64,000 nucleotides of DNA from positions 3,596,001 through 3,660,000 of the forward strand of contig OY759511.1 in the NCBI GenBank assembly GCA_963662395.1, given 5' to 3'. A model generated the notes under the pieces. It was not told where the DNA came from. It did not search any database and saw only the letters and a program-made list of their open reading frames with translations. Made by a program: the position numbers and the translations under genes. The stretch is from JAPOXR01 sp963662395 (GTDB lineage: Bacteria; Pseudomonadota; Alphaproteobacteria; Rhodobacterales; Rhodobacteraceae). The stretch's first letter is position 1; every line of letters starts with the position of its first letter. Positions 61,292-64,000 of this stretch are shown piece by piece.

Positions 61292-62611
61292 ATGCCAGAG
61301 ATCGAAGACTACGCCTTCCCGCGCGGACTTTCCCTGCTACGCCGTTGGCAGGCAGGGGATGCCGATGCAAAAACTGAACTCGCCCACATCCTCGACGCCG
61401 CCATCGCCGGCGATCTTGACGCCAATTTCAAACTGCTGACCGACCCGGACCGCGTGCATTCGACGGCCTCGGTCCACATGCTGGGCCTTGCGATCCTGTT
61501 CGATCTCTACGGCATCACATCTCACGACTACTATCACCATGACCCCTATCGATACGCCAGGGCGAACCTGGCCGTGTCGCGCCTCCTGGGAGTTCACAAG
61601 TTCTACATGACCTGGGCCCTGTATGCCTGGAGTTGCGAGTGCCTGGGACAGAAAATGATGTATCCCGACAGGTTCCCGCCGGGCGCCGACCCCGACGAGG
61701 TCCTGATCAACAAGGACAACTGGCAGGATTTGCAGACACCGGACTTCCGGACCGGAACACCGGCGGCAGTGGACGGCATCCTGGCGGCCACGCAGGATTT
61801 GACCGGAGTTGCACCGCTGTTGCAGATTTCGGCCCCCTACAGCCTTGCGGCGGACATCTACGGCCAGGAGCCGCTCCTGGCCGATGTGGTGAACGATCCC
61901 GACATGGTCAATGCGATGCTCGACCATCTGGGCGACACGGTGCTGGGGCCATGGATGGATCATCATTTCGAACGCTTCCCCGATGGCTGGGTCGAACTGT
62001 CCGATGCCTCCGGATCGCCGTTTTTCATCGGTCAGGAGAATTGCGAGAACATGTCGATCCGTTCGATTTGCCACATGCTGCGCGACAAACCCTATGCGGA
62101 GCGCGTGTTCGACAACAACTACCGCGGTGATTTCGTGGCCGAAGTCACCGCAAGGCGGCGGTCCTCCCGTCGCAGGGGCGGCGGCGAGGCCGCGCCACCT
62201 GCCGGCGGCAACAGGCTGCTGAAGCTGACGGACGCCAAGGTCAGCGTGAACCCGCTCTTCATCATGCGCCTCGAGGCCGACAAGGTGGACATCTCCTTCT
62301 ACGAACAGCAGGCAATCGAACGGAATCTTCCCCTGACGGCCGGCATCGGCTCGCCCGAGATCGATCGCAACAGCATCGAGGATCTGGAGGTCGCCAAGGT
62401 GGAAACCGCCGAAAAGGCCCGCCGGCACGTGGCGGCGATCAAGCATGTGTGCGAGACGATCGACCTGCCCGCCGACAACCATGTGGACCAGTCCTGGCCC
62501 AGCCACATCTATTTCGAGGACGTCAACGGCGAGTCGCAATTCGACCTGATCGAGATCATCCTCGACGAGGTCTACAACAGCAACAGAATAGAGCGACAGC
62601 AGCCAGGTTGA
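61292..62611 (+). CDS. Uroporphyrinogen-decarboxylase-like protein (methyltransferase-type barrel)
   Basis: 439 residues, ATG 61292, three bases after the previous stop. URO-D-like barrel elements: LLGVHKFYMTWALYAWSCEC, LQISAPYSLAADIYGQEPLL, WVELSDASGSPFFIGQENCE, VSVNPLFIMRLEADKVDISF. URO-D-fold relatives such as MtaA/CmuA/MtgA transfer methyl groups via cobamides, and this placement with transporter, aminotransferase and dehydrogenase suggests a catabolic role, not heme synthesis. It carries an extra basic stretch (RRRSSRRRGGG, about residues 288-298). No corrinoid-protein gene is in the window. Substrate unknown. Confidence 0.65.
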   Translation: MPEIEDYAFPRGLSLLRRWQAGDADAKTELAHILDAAIAGDLDANFKLLTDPDRVHSTASVHMLGLAILFDLYGITSHDYYHHDPYRYARANLAVSRLLGVHKFYMTWALYAWSCECLGQKMMYPDRFPPGADPDEVLINKDNWQDLQTPDFRTGTPAAVDGILAATQDLTGVAPLLQISAPYSLAADIYGQEPLLADVVNDPDMVNAMLDHLGDTVLGPWMDHHFERFPDGWVELSDASGSPFFIGQENCENMSIRSICHMLRDKPYAERVFDNNYRGDFVAEVTARRRSSRRRGGGEAAPPAGGNRLLKLTDAKVSVNPLFIMRLEADKVDISFYEQQAIERNLPLTAGIGSPEIDRNSIEDLEVAKVETAEKARRHVAAIKHVCETIDLPADNHVDQSWPSHIYFEDVNGESQFDLIEIILDEVYNSNRIERQQPG

Positions 62612-62665
62612 AGCCGCCAACCGTCGCACACAGGCGTGCCGACTGCAAGGACGCACAGACAGACC

Positions 62666-64000
62666 CAGTAATTCCAATCATGCATCGATGTCCCGACTTT
62701 CGGCTGTTCCGGGTTGCGTGCCGAGGGGCTCGGGTGGCCTCACGGAGGCTGCTCCGGAAACGCGTCGGTGGCGATGGTCACGAGGAGACGGTCCCGGCCG
62801 CCGAAGACGACATGATTGGCCGGGGTCTTCGGCCGGTCCGGCATCCGGTGACGGGCCACCCGTCTCCTGCGCGCCGCCTTCCACCGGGCGCAGACCATCC
62901 GGCAGGCGCCCTGCATGAGGAGGGCAATCAGGTCGGACATGGCCGGCACGCTGGAGAGGGTTCTGGATCCATGGCCGAAATCATGCCCGGGATGGTGGAA
63001 TTTCCTGAGCTCCCGAAAGACGGAATTCTCCACCGCCCGACGGGTGCGGGCACACTCGGCCGGCCCGGCGATGTTGCCTCGCGTGATGGTGATGTCGGTG
63101 GCGAAGGTATTGCAGTGGACCTGCCTGCCGGTCTCCGGGGCCCCGGCGGCCCCGAGCCGGTTCACCTTCATCGCCCCGGCACCGTCCCCGAGCGGCAGAT
63201 CGTTCATCCACCGGGTGTGGAGCCGGCGCCTGCGCATGGCCTCGCGGCCCGCCCGGCCTCGTCCAGGCGGGCTCCATGAACATGTTCGTGAAGCGTGACA
63301 CGGGATGTCGGCTTGCAGGTCAGGAGGAAGCTGCCGCCGGCATTGCCGATCGCCTCGCGGACCGGCCGGCGGCAATGGATGTCGGCCCCCGCTTCACGGC
63401 CGCCCGCCCGCGATCCTGCCTGCCTACCCCGTCCCGGGGGCAGGCGAGCCCGGGCGGAGTGGCAGAGCCCGGCACGTCCCGGGGCAACGATGACGTGCAG
63501 GCCATGGCGTGGCAGTGGCGGATGGTCCCGTCGGCCTCTTCCGCGCCCGCCGGTTCGAACAGTCGATCCCGGCCCTCGAGACGTATCCGGTGCCACCTGC
63601 CGCCACCGGCAGATGCCCGCCCGGCCGGCGCAGCTTCTCCAGCGCTCCTCTTCGCTCCGGCGTCGCCTGCACGTGGTGGAGCCACGGACCTGCATGTCCG
63701 GCCGGCACGCCGGCCGGCATCCTGCGGACATGATCGTCGCACGGGATGTCATCGATGCCGAACAGGGCATGGGCACCGGCGCGTCCCTGGCGGGAGAGCA
63801 TCTGCCGCCGGGCATGCAGGAAGGACGGGCATTGCGGAAAAAGCCGGACATGGCGATGTCGTTCATCGGGATCGGCGAGTTCTTCCCGGATCTCCGGTCC
63901 GGAGCCGTGGCACACAGCCCGCGCATCACCTTCATGTATCCGGCAAGGGGTGTCATGTGCCCCATCCTGCACGAAACGGATTCCTGTACAAGAACAGAAC
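62666..64000 (-). mobile_element. IS4/ISNCY-like insertion sequence, decayed copy 2 (cut by the window edge)
   Basis: Left end CAGTAATTCCAAT at 62666-62678 is identical to the left repeat at 6685. The next 1.3 kb run parallel to 6698-8065 with many substitutions and small indels. The right end lies outside the window. Not the same insertion: the flanking 9 bases differ. Confidence 0.8.
62680..63965 (-). pseudogene. DDE transposase of the second element, frameshifted
   Basis: Minus strand pieces: NTFATDITITRGNIAGPAEC, RKFHHPGHDFGHGSRTLSSV, LLMQGACRMVCARWKAARRR in one frame (62740-63375); GGSFLLTCKPTSRVTLHEHV in another; PMNDIAMSGFFRNARPS at the start. Same protein as at 6700-8060 with independent frame breaks, so the two copies decayed separately. 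Confidence 0.72.

Overview
The window looks like chromosome from a GC-rich alphaproteobacterium. It has a complete 16S / tRNA-Ile(GAU) / tRNA-Ala(UGC) / 23S / 5S / initiator tRNA-Met operon, an alphaproteobacterial-type short L36 ribosomal protein, an MsrPQ pair, and a zinc-ribbon DinB. By eye the 16S suggests the Rhodospirillales side of the class, but I could not run a search. A striking share of the sequence is mobile DNA, both intact and broken, with many frameshifted genes. That pattern suggests a genome with recent IS expansion and ongoing gene decay, as in some host-associated bacteria (inference).

Layout. 0-1.2 kb: the end of a coupled unknown gene pair closed by a strong terminator. 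1.5-6 kb: a DUF4338 relic, then half of a branched-chain-amino-acid-type ABC system (binding protein, LivF-type ATPase) with a winged-helix-like DUF6958 gene and a PaaK-like ligase. 6-6.3 kb: rpmJ and tRNA-Val. 6.7-27 kb: an accessory island of IS elements (IS4/ISNCY-like, IS5, IS1595 twice, IS110, ISKra4, IS1634). Interleaved are defence-like or toxin-antitoxin-like genes: an HD phosphohydrolase plus YwgA-family pair and two decayed copies of its tail, a broken AAA ATPase, a Panacea antitoxin with a membrane-protein partner, an AAA ATPase plus possible Toprim pair, and a coupled three-gene operon of unknown function.

27-36.4 kb is mostly chromosomal core: dinB, an HTH-ImmA/IrrE peptidase with a small partner, pyrF, clpB, msrP and msrQ. 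36.5-41.9 kb: the rRNA operon. 42-52.4 kb: a second accessory island with an IS4 relic, a second IS1634 copy that cut into an antitoxin gene, a decayed VapC, a Fic protein, a type II restriction-modification pair whose methyltransferase is frameshifted, and an IS256 relic.

52.4-62.6 kb: a LysR regulator divergent from a complete catabolic operon. The operon encodes a family-1 sugar-type ABC importer (ATPase, two permeases, binding protein), a class-III aminotransferase, a zinc alcohol dehydrogenase, a TIM-barrel isomerase-like enzyme and a UroD-like protein. A perfect 7-3-7 palindrome in the divergent promoter is a good LysR operator candidate. 62.67 kb to the end: a second, decayed copy of the IS4/ISNCY-like element first seen at 6.7 kb.
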